A stretch of DNA of 64,000 bases, taken from positions 2,480,001 through 2,544,000 of the forward strand of contig NC_088318.1 of assembly GCF_910592395.1 (NCBI RefSeq). Direction: 5' to 3'. A program made the translations under genes and the position numbers. A model generated the notes under the pieces. The model was given only the letters and a program-made list of their open reading frames with translations. It was not told the origin of the DNA and did no database searches. Positions within the stretch are counted from its first letter, which is position 1, and each line of letters starts with the position of its first letter. Origin of the DNA: Lineus longissimus. Its lineage: Eukaryota > Nemertea > Pilidiophora > Heteronemertea > Lineidae. Below are positions 24,794-35,855 of the stretch, one piece after another.

Positions 24794-27700
24794 ATGGGCT
24801 TTTTGACAGGAACCTCAAGTAGGGCCCGTATCGTCAGAGTGGTCCTTAAATCTCACCGGATCTTGACCTTCCTGTGTTATTTTGGAGGAATTGCTGGCTT
24901 CTTGGCGATGGCATATTTTCCTTTCAACAATAGGACATATTTCTCGGAAAATGCTTTGCTACAAGGTAATTATGTGAGCTGTTATAGTTGGCTTTTTTAA
25001 AAGATGAACATTTCCTTAGATATTTATAGCACTTTGAAACCCCTTAAATGTGGCAAAGTTTGACTCTATGTTCGATAGTTTGGACCGAAAACTTCCTGAG
25101 GTTTTAGATGTACAATTGAAGGGAAATTTCTTGTTTTATCAATGAATACTATTAAACTTGTGAATCATTCTTCAGGTCTGGTTGATGATAACTTCAATCT
25201 CCCTGCAGATGCTAAGACCTACTATGATCAGTTCATGGAGGAGGTCAAGAAAACTGACAGGTAATCAACAAATACTCAACAGTTTAAAGCATTCCATTTG
25301 ATAATGAAAGCATTTTGGTGTTTTTGAGACATCTGTTAAGTAATTTCCATGTTGCTGTAGTCACCCTGGAGGATTACTTCCCAAACTGACCATGAATCTT
25401 ACCTTGGTCTTCTGTATTCCGAGCAGGCCATCTTACTTGCTGAGCAGCCTGCCCTGGACAAAGTCCTACATTGTGCCTGGTAGAGTTCTGGGAAAATGTG
25501 TGATCGCAAGAAAAACATCCATATTGTGTGCTCATTTGTTCATTTTCTAAAATATCCTTTGTCCATCTGGTAACTTGGACAATATCATTCTTTCTCTATG
25601 AGACACAATTGGAAAAGTTCTCTATCATGTCGCATTCATGGACTGTAGTGACATATAAAAAGGTAAAGTTCATTTTGAATGGGGAAAGTCACACATGACG
25701 TACAAACAAGTCAGATAACTACTTCAATAGAGTAACTTTTCTGTTCTCGTGTTTCTAGCGAAATCCCGCACAAGTGGCTGAAATCAAAGTTCCGGGAAAT
25801 AGGATTGGACACCTACACTCAGACATACCACTTTAAATTCCCATATGGGATTTATGGGGCACAGGTAAGAGCGTGGCTGTGGCAGAGGTGAAACCTTTGA
25901 TATTTCGTACTGCTGTGCAACTCTGAACCAACCATGTAAAGATTTCATGATGAGTCCTTGAAATTCTAGGGTGAAAAAGTATTGTTGAAACATTTCAATG
26001 ATATTTTTCCCAACTGAAATATTCATTCTCACTGTAATTTGTTTATCATCAATGCAGTTATTACTTTGTACTTGTGTTTGTTTATGAAATTTGTGAAATG
26101 TCTCTTGTTCTATATTCACAGATGACAGAAGGCTATAATGTCTATGGAATTCTCCGAGCCCCAAAGGCTGCCAGCACAGAAGCCGTAGTGTTATCTGCCC
26201 CGTACAGAAGACCAGAAAGTGCTCTTCCCCCTAATTTTGCTGGAGTGGCCCTCATGTATGCCTTGGCAAAATATTTCAGAAGTGAGTTGTTTTACATATA
26301 TTCTTTTTGACTGTTTATCTCAGATTTCAGCGACCCATTGCATGAAAGTCAGAGATACCAAAGAAAGTTTTATGAATTTTATAGACTTTGGAAATTGAAA
26401 TTTTCAGATTCAAGTCAATGTGACTCACATGCGCTGCTTCTAATAGCCAAGTGAATTGTGAGACTTTGTTGTCTACATGACAATATTTTTATCGGAGTAA
26501 TCAAAACCATCACAGCAACCAGCTTTTTCGACTAAACACTGTCATTTCTTTTCATAGGGCACACATACTGGGCTAAGGACATCATTTTCCTGGTGACTGA
26601 CCATGAGCAGATTGGAATGCAGGCTTGGTTGGATGGATATCACAATACTGAGAATGAATGTAAGGAAAACAGTGATGCGTTGTCTTACATGTCCATTATC
26701 CAACCAATTGTCTCCCCTTCAGTCAAGTTTGTGGTTGTCGTTGTTGTTGTGGTCGTTGTTGTTGTTGACAATGTCACAATGATGATGATGATAGTGTTCA
26801 AAATGACTGGCATTGCAGCCATCTTCAATTTGCTTGTTGAATCCATACATCAATTACAACTACTAGTTGCTGATTTTCTTAAGACTTGGGCAGGTCTTTT
26901 TTTAATAAAATTATATCAAATAAATACCATGTACTATACCGAGAGCTAAAATAAAACCATAATTATAAATCAACTTTCCTTTTCTAGACATCTTCCCTGG
27001 AGAGTTCAAAGGTCACAGTGGATCCATCCAAGCAGCCATCAATCTCGAGATTCAGACACCAAACATCAGGAATTTCGACTTTCGTATTCATGGTCTGAAC
27101 GGGCAACTCCCAAACCTGGATCTGGTCAACTTAGCTATCTATCTTTGTGAGAAACATGGTGTGCCTCACACGCTACACAATCGGGTGAGTCATGGACCAT
27201 TTGATCCCTTTCTCTAGAGGAGGACTTGGCATGATGTCTGGAAGCCTTTCACAGCTCTGTTACAAGTGAGGGCTAATACAAGTACCTAGTCGATTCTGAC
27301 GGACCAATGAGCAACTTGGCATTTTTCAAACTTTGAGAGCGGTTTAGGTTATAGCTTCTAATATTTCTGCTTGACAAGTTTATAGTTGTCCAGAAAAAAT
27401 GATGCTGACAAATAGTAATGGCCCTAAATGGCATGAAATCTGATGAGTCTGTAGGATTTCATTGTAGATGTCTTTATATAACTGAATTTCTGTTCAGACG
27501 GCAAGCTCATATAGAACTAACATGTTCGGCACATTTTCCGTGAATGAGACCCGAAATATACATTGGTCTATCGTCTGCTTCAGGGTGACCACAGGAACCC
27601 AGTCTCCACCAATGGCTACTTCCATTCACTGAAGACCTACACGCTGATGATGTGGAACCAGGCCCATTGTGCTCCATCCGGTAACCATGGCTTGTTCCAT

Positions 27701-30070
27701 AGATACAGAATAGAGGCCTTGACCTTGAGTGGGATCAAAAATGATCGAAGGCGGGGAGGAATTGGATTTGCTAACATGGGCAAGTGAGTAGATTGGCGTA
27801 GTGGTTTATCCGATCTGCAAGGGGGTACTATGATTTGTGTATCATTTCAAGGCTAATAAGGAGGTCAGTTTTAATACCAGGAAGTCAACAAACTAGGTCA
27901 ATGACAACAGCGAAAAAGGCCTGGTCTTTTAGCATCTGGCTTTAGTACCACAACAGTAAGAGTAGGGTCAGGATCCAAGACTACTGCATAACGCCTTGTG
28001 TGCTGTTGTCTGAAGTCAGAAACTCGATGGCCATAAACCTCATCTGACACTGTCTTCCTGCTTTCAGGGTTATTGAGGGTATATTCCGCAGTTTGAACAA
28101 CTTGTTGGAACGATTCCATCAGTCGTTCTTCTTCTATCTCCTGCCAGCTTCGCATCGTTACGTCTCCATTGGCAACTACATGCCAGGTTTTGGAGTTCTA
28201 GGTGCTACAGTTGTCATTGAGGTATCCTTTTGTACTGAAGTGAACACGACCTACATGTTAATAGTTGGAAATCATGCTGGCTGTCTTCTTGTGCATGTAC
28301 TGTTAGTGTTGAAATCACCCTCCTTGTTGCAAACCTTAACGTGACCAGGCATTCGCTATGTGGCTCTCGAGTGGTGACATCGAAGACAAGCAAGGCAAAG
28401 AGAATGGTGATGGAGACAAGAAGGGCAAGAAGGAGAAGAAATCTGAGGTCGCTGAGGACAACAAGGTGGGTAGAAAAATTTGCTCAGAAATTGTCAGATT
28501 AAATCGCTTCTTTAAACCATTGGTATCAACAGATTAGGCCCTGCCCAGTGGTATTAGGTTTTGACACATTTTGAAAGAACCTTTTCCCAGGTTTCTTACA
28601 TCGTGTCAGAAATGTCTGACTGATGATATTGTATGAATTGGTCAGCATTGATGACGGCAAGGGCCACCTGTAATGATGCACACACCAGTTTTATTTGAGT
28701 GTTATTTTTAATGGGGCAGACTTTCTGTTTTAAAATATGTTATATTTTTTATTTCAGGAGTCCCCAACTCTCTTCAACCTCATTCCCACTGTCCTTATGA
28801 GCCAACTATTCGGACTGGTTGCCTATTTTGGTCCTAACTTTGCGGTCTGGGCATCGAAGAAGCTACAATTGGCTCCGGATGAGGGACTCGCATTGAGTGT
28901 GACAGCCCTGCAGGCATCTGCCATGATGTTTCCTTTATTGTTGAGAAGGTAAGGAAAGAGCAATATCTCAGTTAAAGAAAATCTGTTGAGGCAGACGTTT
29001 CAGTTTGATCTTGAGCAAATCACATTGTAGCTTGCGTTTGTCATCACTATGTATACATGCCGTGAAACTTGCAGGGCCCAGCAGTAAGTACATCCTGCTC
29101 CATGTTCCAATTCTCCTCCTTCAAAACCACCCATGATCTGATCATTCAAGACAGATTTTTGCATATCAAACAAATGGTTGCCACAAAGTCGGCATCCACG
29201 ATTATTTCTTCAACTGTTTGTCTTCTGCATTCTAGGAGAGCTAATAAGAATGGCATGGCACCCCTGATAGGATGGAGGTTGTTAAAGTCTGTAGCGCTGC
29301 TCTTTCTCGGCGTAATACTCTTCTCGGTGTCAGTCATGAACATATCGCTGGCGTTCTTCCTGGCCGTCACAATTATTCCCGCTGCCATTATTGTCAGGCC
29401 TTGCCAAAGCAGGTAAGTTAATCAAAACTTGGTAGGTCAACAGATTTCGAGCTACATGTACCATGATGACAGATTTCGAGCTACCAAATATCTGCCAAGG
29501 CTGGGGAATGGTGTTGCAGCTCGTGCGACTGGAAATTAGGGAAACCGCCAATAATAAAGTTGTCTGATTGCTTGTCAACAAATACCTCTTGCCTGGCAAT
29601 GGCAGCCTCTTCTTACATTGCCCATGCAAACCCTTTGCACAGTGATCAATTAAATCAATATACCGGTTAAGGGCCAGACAATACATTGTCCTAGCAAACT
29701 GGCTGGCAGGAGGTAGGATGCAAAGGCACTTTAAAAATATTATTCGGAACATGTTTTTAAAAATTATCTCCTTCTTTATTAAAGGATCCTCCTTGTCCTC
29801 CAAGGGCTGTTCCTCCTTCTGTCATCACCCGTTGTGCTGATATTCCTCGCCAACTTAATCCAAACAGCTCTGACCTTGAACCCTGTGGCGGCGGCAGCTT
29901 TACGACCAGATGGAAACCTATTCACCGAGGCTTGGCTCAGTTTTCAACACGGTGTGTTCTGGACAGTCATCGATGGACATTTGTTCGGCAACTGGTTGTT
30001 TAGTTTAATGGTGTTTGCCGTGTTCCCGTGTTGGTTGCTGTTCTGGGCAGTACTGTGGGGAAATGTTTAG
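24794..30070 (+). CDS. GPAA1: GPI-anchor attachment protein 1 (GPI transamidase subunit GAA1)
   Basis: Twelve exons join in phase to 648 aa: 24794-24965, 25176-25260, 25759-25864, 26122-26281, 26558-26659, 26988-27184, 27584-27783, 28068-28221, 28349-28465, 28758-28948, 29236-29412 and 29785-30070. GPAA1 is an ER-membrane subunit of the transamidase that moves GPI onto protein C termini. It has an N-terminal membrane helix (about residues 19-38) after an MGFLTG start, and a lumenal M28-peptidase-like domain ([63 protein letters not shown]). The [24 protein letters not shown] block precedes several C-terminal helices; the C terminus is [16 protein letters not shown] Lys/Glu-rich cytosolic-type loop encoded by 28349-28465 occupies the usual variable region. 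The start matches the family N terminus. Divergent from CYC1. Confidence 0.97.
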
Positions 30071-31579
30071 ATACGGTAATGATTCTATTGTTTCACTAGC
30101 AAAAAGGGCCGTTTGTTATCAACAAGGGGAAGACCAAGATATGCACTCTTCGTAACACTAGAAGCTGCACAGGTGCTTGTTCATGCACATGTGCTTGTTA
30201 CATTCTAAAAAAACCTGTGGTTTAAGAATGGGGATACAACATTAAGTGAAATACTTCAAAGGTCACATGTCCTGTTGGAATTTGCCCAATGGGTTTATTC
30301 AGATTCAGATTTAGATTTTGTAAGTGGTGTAGTGTCCACAAACATTGAACAACAGACTTTTTGAAAAGTTTTCACATGCATTTCTGCCTGGCTGTGTAAC
30401 ATGAACGAAAAAACTGCCTGGAGGGAGTAGCTTCAAAAGCAATATCTTTATTGTGTCATGATCTACCTTTCTAGTAAGTGGGATGAATCAAATTTGAAAT
30501 GCTTGTAGGGTTTAGGTTAGCTTTAAATTTAAATGATAAAATATCAAAGTCGGACTTGATATAGATTTGAATTGTAGAAATCCGTACCTGGTTGTTCAAA
30601 AGCACTGGTCTTGTAAGATGCTGTTTTTGTTTGACAAAATGTACATTCCTTATTTTGTTATGCCAATATCTCTATATCACGTTTTATAATAAACAATTTA
30701 TATGATGAAATCATTTCTTTCTGTTCGTTGTGTTCAAGATAAGCAGACGTCTTCTTTTTAATTACGTTCATGCAATTCAAGGACAGAGGAACTTGCTTCA
30801 TGGATTGGTGTTCTCAAAATGTGTAGTAGTGACCCAAAGATGATGATCCGTAGTCCATAGACAGACCCGTTTCACAATCCTAGAAAGGGGAAAGGGGGAA
30901 AGGGCTTCTGGCATACATTGGTCCATTTGCTGCGTATCCATAGACTGTTATGAACATGATTTCAGCCGTCTCAATACACGTAGCTTATCCCTGGTGCAAC
31001 CAATGGGAGCATTCAGTAAACTAACAAAGTTTCATTATTGGGTCACAAGCTGCTAAAACTGAACAAGAAAAGACTGCACAAGCAAACAGGCTTATAAATA
31101 GGCCAAGGCTGCATATCAATAGATGGCTTGCGGTGTCTCCCTGTTCCATGTTTGCTGGTGATGCGCCAGACAGCCGACTTTCCTTTGGCTCTGCTGCTGC
31201 TAAAATTCTGTCAAAGCCTCCCCAACGGCTTGGGATTTTGCTACATTTGAGCTCACCCTTGAGGGTTTCAGCATCGAAACGATGACTGGACGCCAGGGGT
31301 AAAATTCCTTGAAGCTAATAACACCATTTGCCATCGCAGAACACTCAGACTGATACGTTCGTCACCAGAGAATGTAGGATCAGAAGAGTTAGATCTACAT
31401 GGACATGAAGACTTATCTTTTTGAAATAAACAAGAAATTTCATCTTTTGACCAGTATTGCATCCATTTTATTATTATTTTGACTATACATCAATCAGTAT
31501 TCCATTTGACAACAATACTCCTTGATAGCGTAATACGTTGCATACCAACCACTACCACATGCACCAAATGAAATACATA
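30071..31579. other. GPAA1 3' UTR and flanking non-coding DNA
   Basis: AT-rich sequence with the poly(A) signal at 30688. Beyond it no coding exon, RNA gene or clear repeat was recognised up to the fold-back element at 31580. Confidence 0.4.
30688..30693 (+). terminator. GPAA1 polyadenylation signal
   Basis: AATAAA about 620 bases after the GPAA1 stop codon, in an AT-rich 3' UTR-like stretch. No closer perfect signal was noticed. Confidence 0.5.
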
Positions 31580-32557
31580 CAGTTTTTAACGGTTTATGCC
31601 TGTTTCGCCTATTCCTGTTTCGCCTATAAAATTCCTGTTTCGCCTATTCCTGATTCGCCTATTCCTGTTCCGCCTATTCCTGTTCCGCCTATTCCTTTTT
31701 CGCCTATTTCCTGTTTGGCCTATTTCCTGTTTGGCCTATTTCCTGTTTGGCCTATTCCTGTTTCGCCTACTTTCCAGTACCCCTACAATAAATCGACTCT
31801 CCCACGGGGAACCTTAGGGATGCATGTCCATTTTATGGGGAAAATGTGAGGGGACAATTGGATGATGTTAACGATGTGATGACAATTTGACTAATCAAAT
31901 GCCATCAACTTTGTTAACAAACCATGTCATGACCGTTTTGAAAGAGTCACCTTGAAAGCGGGAACAGTCCGGGACTTATTTGACCATAGGACCATAGGAC
32001 CATACTGACACACAGTAAAAACTAATAGATTAAGTAGAGTAAAGCAGTCGTTTATTTTATGAAAACTGAATTCATGAGTTATTGATAAAAATACATAATA
32101 CTGTACATTCTCATAATTATTTGATCAAAATCAGCTGTAAAACCCATGTCATAATATACATGTAGGTACAGCACATACACAGCACAAACAAGGTGGAAAA
32201 TACATATCATGATATTATGTCAGACAAGGTAACTGATGGCATCAACGTAACTCATTATGTCCCTCTCTCCATTGACGTATTGTTCTTTGAGGCGTAACAT
32301 GCGTTCGTCAATGCGTACATATGTGGCTCTCCTCGGGTTTGGTCGGTCAGTCAGGGACGGTTCATATTCCTACGTCTGTGGGGAGGTTAGCAATACATTT
32401 GAATAGGCGAAACAGGAATAGGCGAAACAGGAATTAGGCGAAACAGGAATAGGCGAAACAGGAATTAGGCGAAACAGGAATTAGGCGAAACAGGAATAGG
32501 CGAAACAGGAATAGGCGGAACAGGAATAGGCGAAACAGGAATACACCTTTTTAACTG
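31580..32557. mobile_element. Fold-back element with inverted 15-bp repeat arrays and TA flanks
   Basis: The left end holds a run of 15-16-bp units (CCTGTTTCGCCTATT and variants) at 31599-31770. The right end holds the same unit inverted (GAATAGGCGAAACAGG) at 32401-32543, about nine copies. Outside the arrays, CAGTTTTTAACGG and CCTTTTTAACTG form short imperfect termini, each next to a TA dinucleotide (31578-31579 and 32558-32559). That resembles a Tc1/mariner-type target. The structure is like fold-back transposons, whose arms are tandem repeats. No transposase seen; a possible coding exon lies at 32220-32369. Confidence 0.6.
32220..32369 (-). CDS. Possible orphan terminal exon inside the fold-back element
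   Basis: On the minus strand a 150-base open segment begins after ACGTAG (possible splice acceptor) and ends in TGA. It encodes 49 residues that look non-random (PRRATYVRIDERMLRLKEQY, then GERDIMSYVDAISYLV). There is no in-frame ATG near the start and no neighbouring exon was found. It could be a captured gene fragment or chance; no family recognised. Confidence 0.25.
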   Translation of the reverse strand, partial: EYEPSLTDRPNPRRATYVRIDERMLRLKEQYVNGERDIMSYVDAISYLV

Positions 32558-32884
32558 TAAACAATATTTTGTAAATGTGTATCTGTAGACAATATACACC
32601 CTACTTCTATACAATTCATCAGTACTTATCTTATGTGTTAAGTACACATCCGATGTGTATGTGGTCTACATGTAACTTCAAGTTACACATTTACTCCCTA
32701 TGTTAGATTCTTAACCTGCCCTGGTACGGACACTCGTTCAGGTGCAGAGAATCTTTGAGATTCTGATACTGCCCCCTATGTATGAGACTATGAACTAAGC
32801 ACTGCACACTGCTTCCCCAATGATCCATGGCAGCCTTTAGGAAATGACCACCAGACAACTAAAATCCCTGTTTTCGTGAAGAAG

Positions 32885-35778
32885 CTAGGAGTCGATGATA
32901 TCTAATTTGTCAACTTCTTGTCCAAGACGGCGCGTGATCTGCCGATAACGTGCCAAGTCTTTCCGACTGACGATTCTGACGACTTCATTGTCTTCATCCA
33001 CAACCACAAGATGGCGGAGGCCAAGACCTCGGAACAACTTGATTATTCTTGGTAGCGAAACGTTCTGGAACAAGAAGATTTTTATAGGAGTCAATTATTT
33101 CATTATCATATGCACGGCTAAAAATTAATTGCTTACAGAATCCACCATCCGACCTCTCAGTTGGACAAAGAGGGAATTGCATTGGAATTGACTACATTTG
33201 CCTGTAGGCTACCTTCAGGTATGAGAAATGATCAGTCATTACCTCTCTGGCTGTGTAAGGCACAGGATTCATGTAGGTGTCAAATCAATTGTGTAGTCAC
33301 GTTCCTCCTCTTTTATAGTGATATCCTGAAAGAGCGGAATAGAAACGAGATCATCAAGCTGAAGACTTGGAGATTTCCTATACCTCCTCTCTCTCTCTTG
33401 CGGCTGTTTTTCCTTGTTGAGCCAAACCCCATGCATCACTACCAACAAAGTTTGTCAGCTTTCTGATTTTAGATTTTCATGACCATTTTATCCTTCTGTT
33501 GTGCATCTAAGAGTGGTTGTTTGTACCTGATGGCCAGCTTCAGTTGGCATAGGTGTGGTCAAACCCTGAAGCAACAAAACATGGCAGGCCAGCCTGAAAG
33601 TCTGTGCAGAAGAGCAGTCTCACTTGGCCGTGTCTCTCGGCACTTGCATGGACAACAGTAATTCAACTTACGCTAAGTTTTGTATGTCTGGGATAATCGT
33701 CCCTGAAGTTCTGTGGCTTCAACTCCTTCTTGAGGAAGCATTCACCCTCGTGATTAGTGAACGCTCTTTTCTTGAGCAGGAAGGTCAGCTGTGAGTGCAG
33801 AATAAAACCTTACAACTTCCCGTAACTTTCATCACTCTGAAATTGAAAAATTCAGAAATCAGAAGAAAGATGGGATATAAACACAGTTAACCCCTTGGAG
33901 ACGACTGAACGTCTCTTGTTGCAATTAACCCCTTGGGGGCTGCTGAACGTCTGTTGTTGCAATATTCTGGTCATAGGTATCACTCTAGAATGGTAATCAT
34001 TGCATCCTTTTCGATAATTCTTTCAGGTTTTAAATGTTTTATTGTTTTTAACCTGGCAAAACTGGACCACTTACTATATCTGACTGTATGACCTGTACAA
34101 CTGGGAAACCATTATGTGTGACCTCCAACAGTGTATCAAGGATATTCCCCACCAACTCCGTCTCCTGGAATGCTACCACGGGCATACTCATGATTTTTCT
34201 GAAAGAGACGATTGAGGTCAGGAATGAACATTAAAGGGGGACTATAGGCAGGAGCTCGGCGGTCAAATTGGCAGTCTAAGGTGGTTAGTATGCATAATAA
34301 GGAACTGAAGTTGTTGTTCTCAGCAAAATCATATTCCTCATACAAAGATGAATAGTTTGACGTACTCTGACTGAGGAGAGACCCCTATCAGCCACCTCTA
34401 CTAACTTAATCTGTCCTACCTGGCTCATGCCAATTATAGTCTCACTTTAAATTCACTCTGGAAAGCTACGCCTGCCTGTTGAACAGAAGTCTAGGACAGG
34501 TTGTCCTTGTCCGAATAAGACTGGTTGTGGTTGGATACTTACTCAGAAGTAATGTTTGAAGACAGCTCTGGTGGGTCCCATGGCAATATTGGAATACCCA
34601 ACAGCTGAATATGCATATCATAAAGACCCTGAAATGATAACGTGGATAAATTTGAAAAAAAATCAAACTTCCTAGACAAATAATGACAGAACTGACAAAA
34701 GGCTAGATTTACAGACAGGTCAGTTGATAATGAAGATATTATGTTTTTTCTGTCCCTTTTGGAAAATAAATATGAACCCACACTTTGTTGTTTAACAAAA
34801 TTACTACGGTTTACACTACAGTACAAGAACATGGGTTAGCTGGTTTGAATTTGTTCCCAAACTCGAGAGGATTATAAAAACTCTAGACAACTTACCTGAT
34901 TGAAGAAATCACCAGTCCATTTGGCTATAATGAGCACCATCATAATAGGAAGGCCGAATCGAATGTCTCCGGTACACTCGACCAAGATCACAGTCAGGGA
35001 GATCGTCATACGGACTATTCCACCAAGCTGACATGCTGCTCCCAATCAACGCATATTTACCAATATTATGGGACTGAAATAACAAAATGAATTTCAGGAA
35101 GGCCGGTGGGGCATAGTTGGGGAAAAGGGCAGGACCAAGTTTTGTAAGTCTTGGGATTCAAGGCTTGAGATCGTGTATCCCTTCTGTGATCTCTCAATCA
35201 AGACGTCTTATATGTAGGTGTAAGATGGTTTTATTCTGATTATCATTCTGCTAAACAAAGTTGAGAGATATACCCTGGGGAACATTTGAATTCCATTTGT
35301 GACTTTCCCAGGGCAGGAAACAGAGCTTTTTCATTTGAGAAGCATAGAGTAGCTTGTGATGTACTCCTGAATCCTGCCTAATGGCAAAGACCACAAAGAC
35401 ACTGGGTTGGCCAAAAACCCAAAATGAATACTGTAGTTGCATTTGATAAATGTTCATCACGGAAAGTGCAGAGAGAGAGGGAAACTGGTCTCAATCAGTG
35501 TGGAGAAAGTAACTGGTCTGATACAAAAGAGCCAGAGAAAGTAACTGGTCTGATACAAAAGAGACAGAGAAAGTAACTGGTCTGATACAAAAGAGACAAA
35601 GAAAGTAACTGGTCTGATACAAAAGAGACAGGGAAAGTAACTGGTCTGATACAAAAGAGACAGAGAGAAAATCTAAAGCTATACCTAGAGGATCGTGGAG
35701 CATGATTTTCAGACTTGATTCGGGAGATCTAAGGAGGAGTCTGGAAAGTGTGTTGTAGTGACCTTCAGGGCAGAACAT
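32885..35778 (-). pseudogene. CLCN7: ClC-7-type chloride/proton exchanger, 5'-truncated and frame-disrupted
   Basis: ClC-7-like segments in transcript order: 35778-35685 (FCPEGHYNTLSRLLLRSPES), 35073-34896 (GKYALIGSS, then [20 protein letters not shown]), 34628-34543 (GLYDMHIQLLGIPIL), 34198-34075 (first CBS domain, KIMSMPVVAFQE to NGFPVV), 33808-33672 (GFILHSQLTFLLKK, FRDDYPR), 33325-33243 (MNPVPYTARE) and 33064-32885 (second [30 protein letters not shown]). ClC-7 is the lysosomal 2Cl-/H+ exchanger. Defects: one extra base near 35029-35033; one base missing near 33270; a one-base phase mismatch at the 34075/33808 junction. The exon carrying the GxFIPSLLIGAAWGR pore region is absent between 35685 and 35073. 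No upstream transmembrane exon exists before the neighbouring LRR gene. Splice sites remain good, so decay is recent, or assembly errors contribute. Confidence 0.75.
35509..35668. repeat. 32-bp minisatellite, five units
   Basis: Units starting GTAACTGGTCTGATACAAAA begin at 35509, 35541, 35573, 35605 and 35637, an exact 32-base period. It lies where the missing ClC-7 pore exon would be expected. Confidence 0.9.
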
Positions 35779-35855
35779 CTGAAAGAGAGTCGGCAGACGG
35801 TAAGCAGAGTGGCATTGAGCAATGAGGAGTTTCACTCCATTGGACAAAACTCACA

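Noticed and set aside
26593-26949. 118-codon ORF with valine run
   Set aside because: Its first 22 codons are GPAA1 exon 5; the rest is intron read-through of a GTT-rich simple repeat.
31538-31849. Proline-rich repeat ORFs (SPIPVSPIPV type)
   Set aside because: Produced by the 15-bp repeat, which is a multiple of three; no support as a gene.
33139-33202. Possible ClC-7 exon ending before a GTAAGC donor
   Set aside because: Residues do not fit the family, and the exon at 33243-33325 joins directly to 33064 with the expected order.
35457-35847. Repetitive ORFs rich in SYFLCLFCIRPV-like segments
   Set aside because: They are translations of the 32-bp minisatellite plus the ClC-7 exon frame, not a protein.
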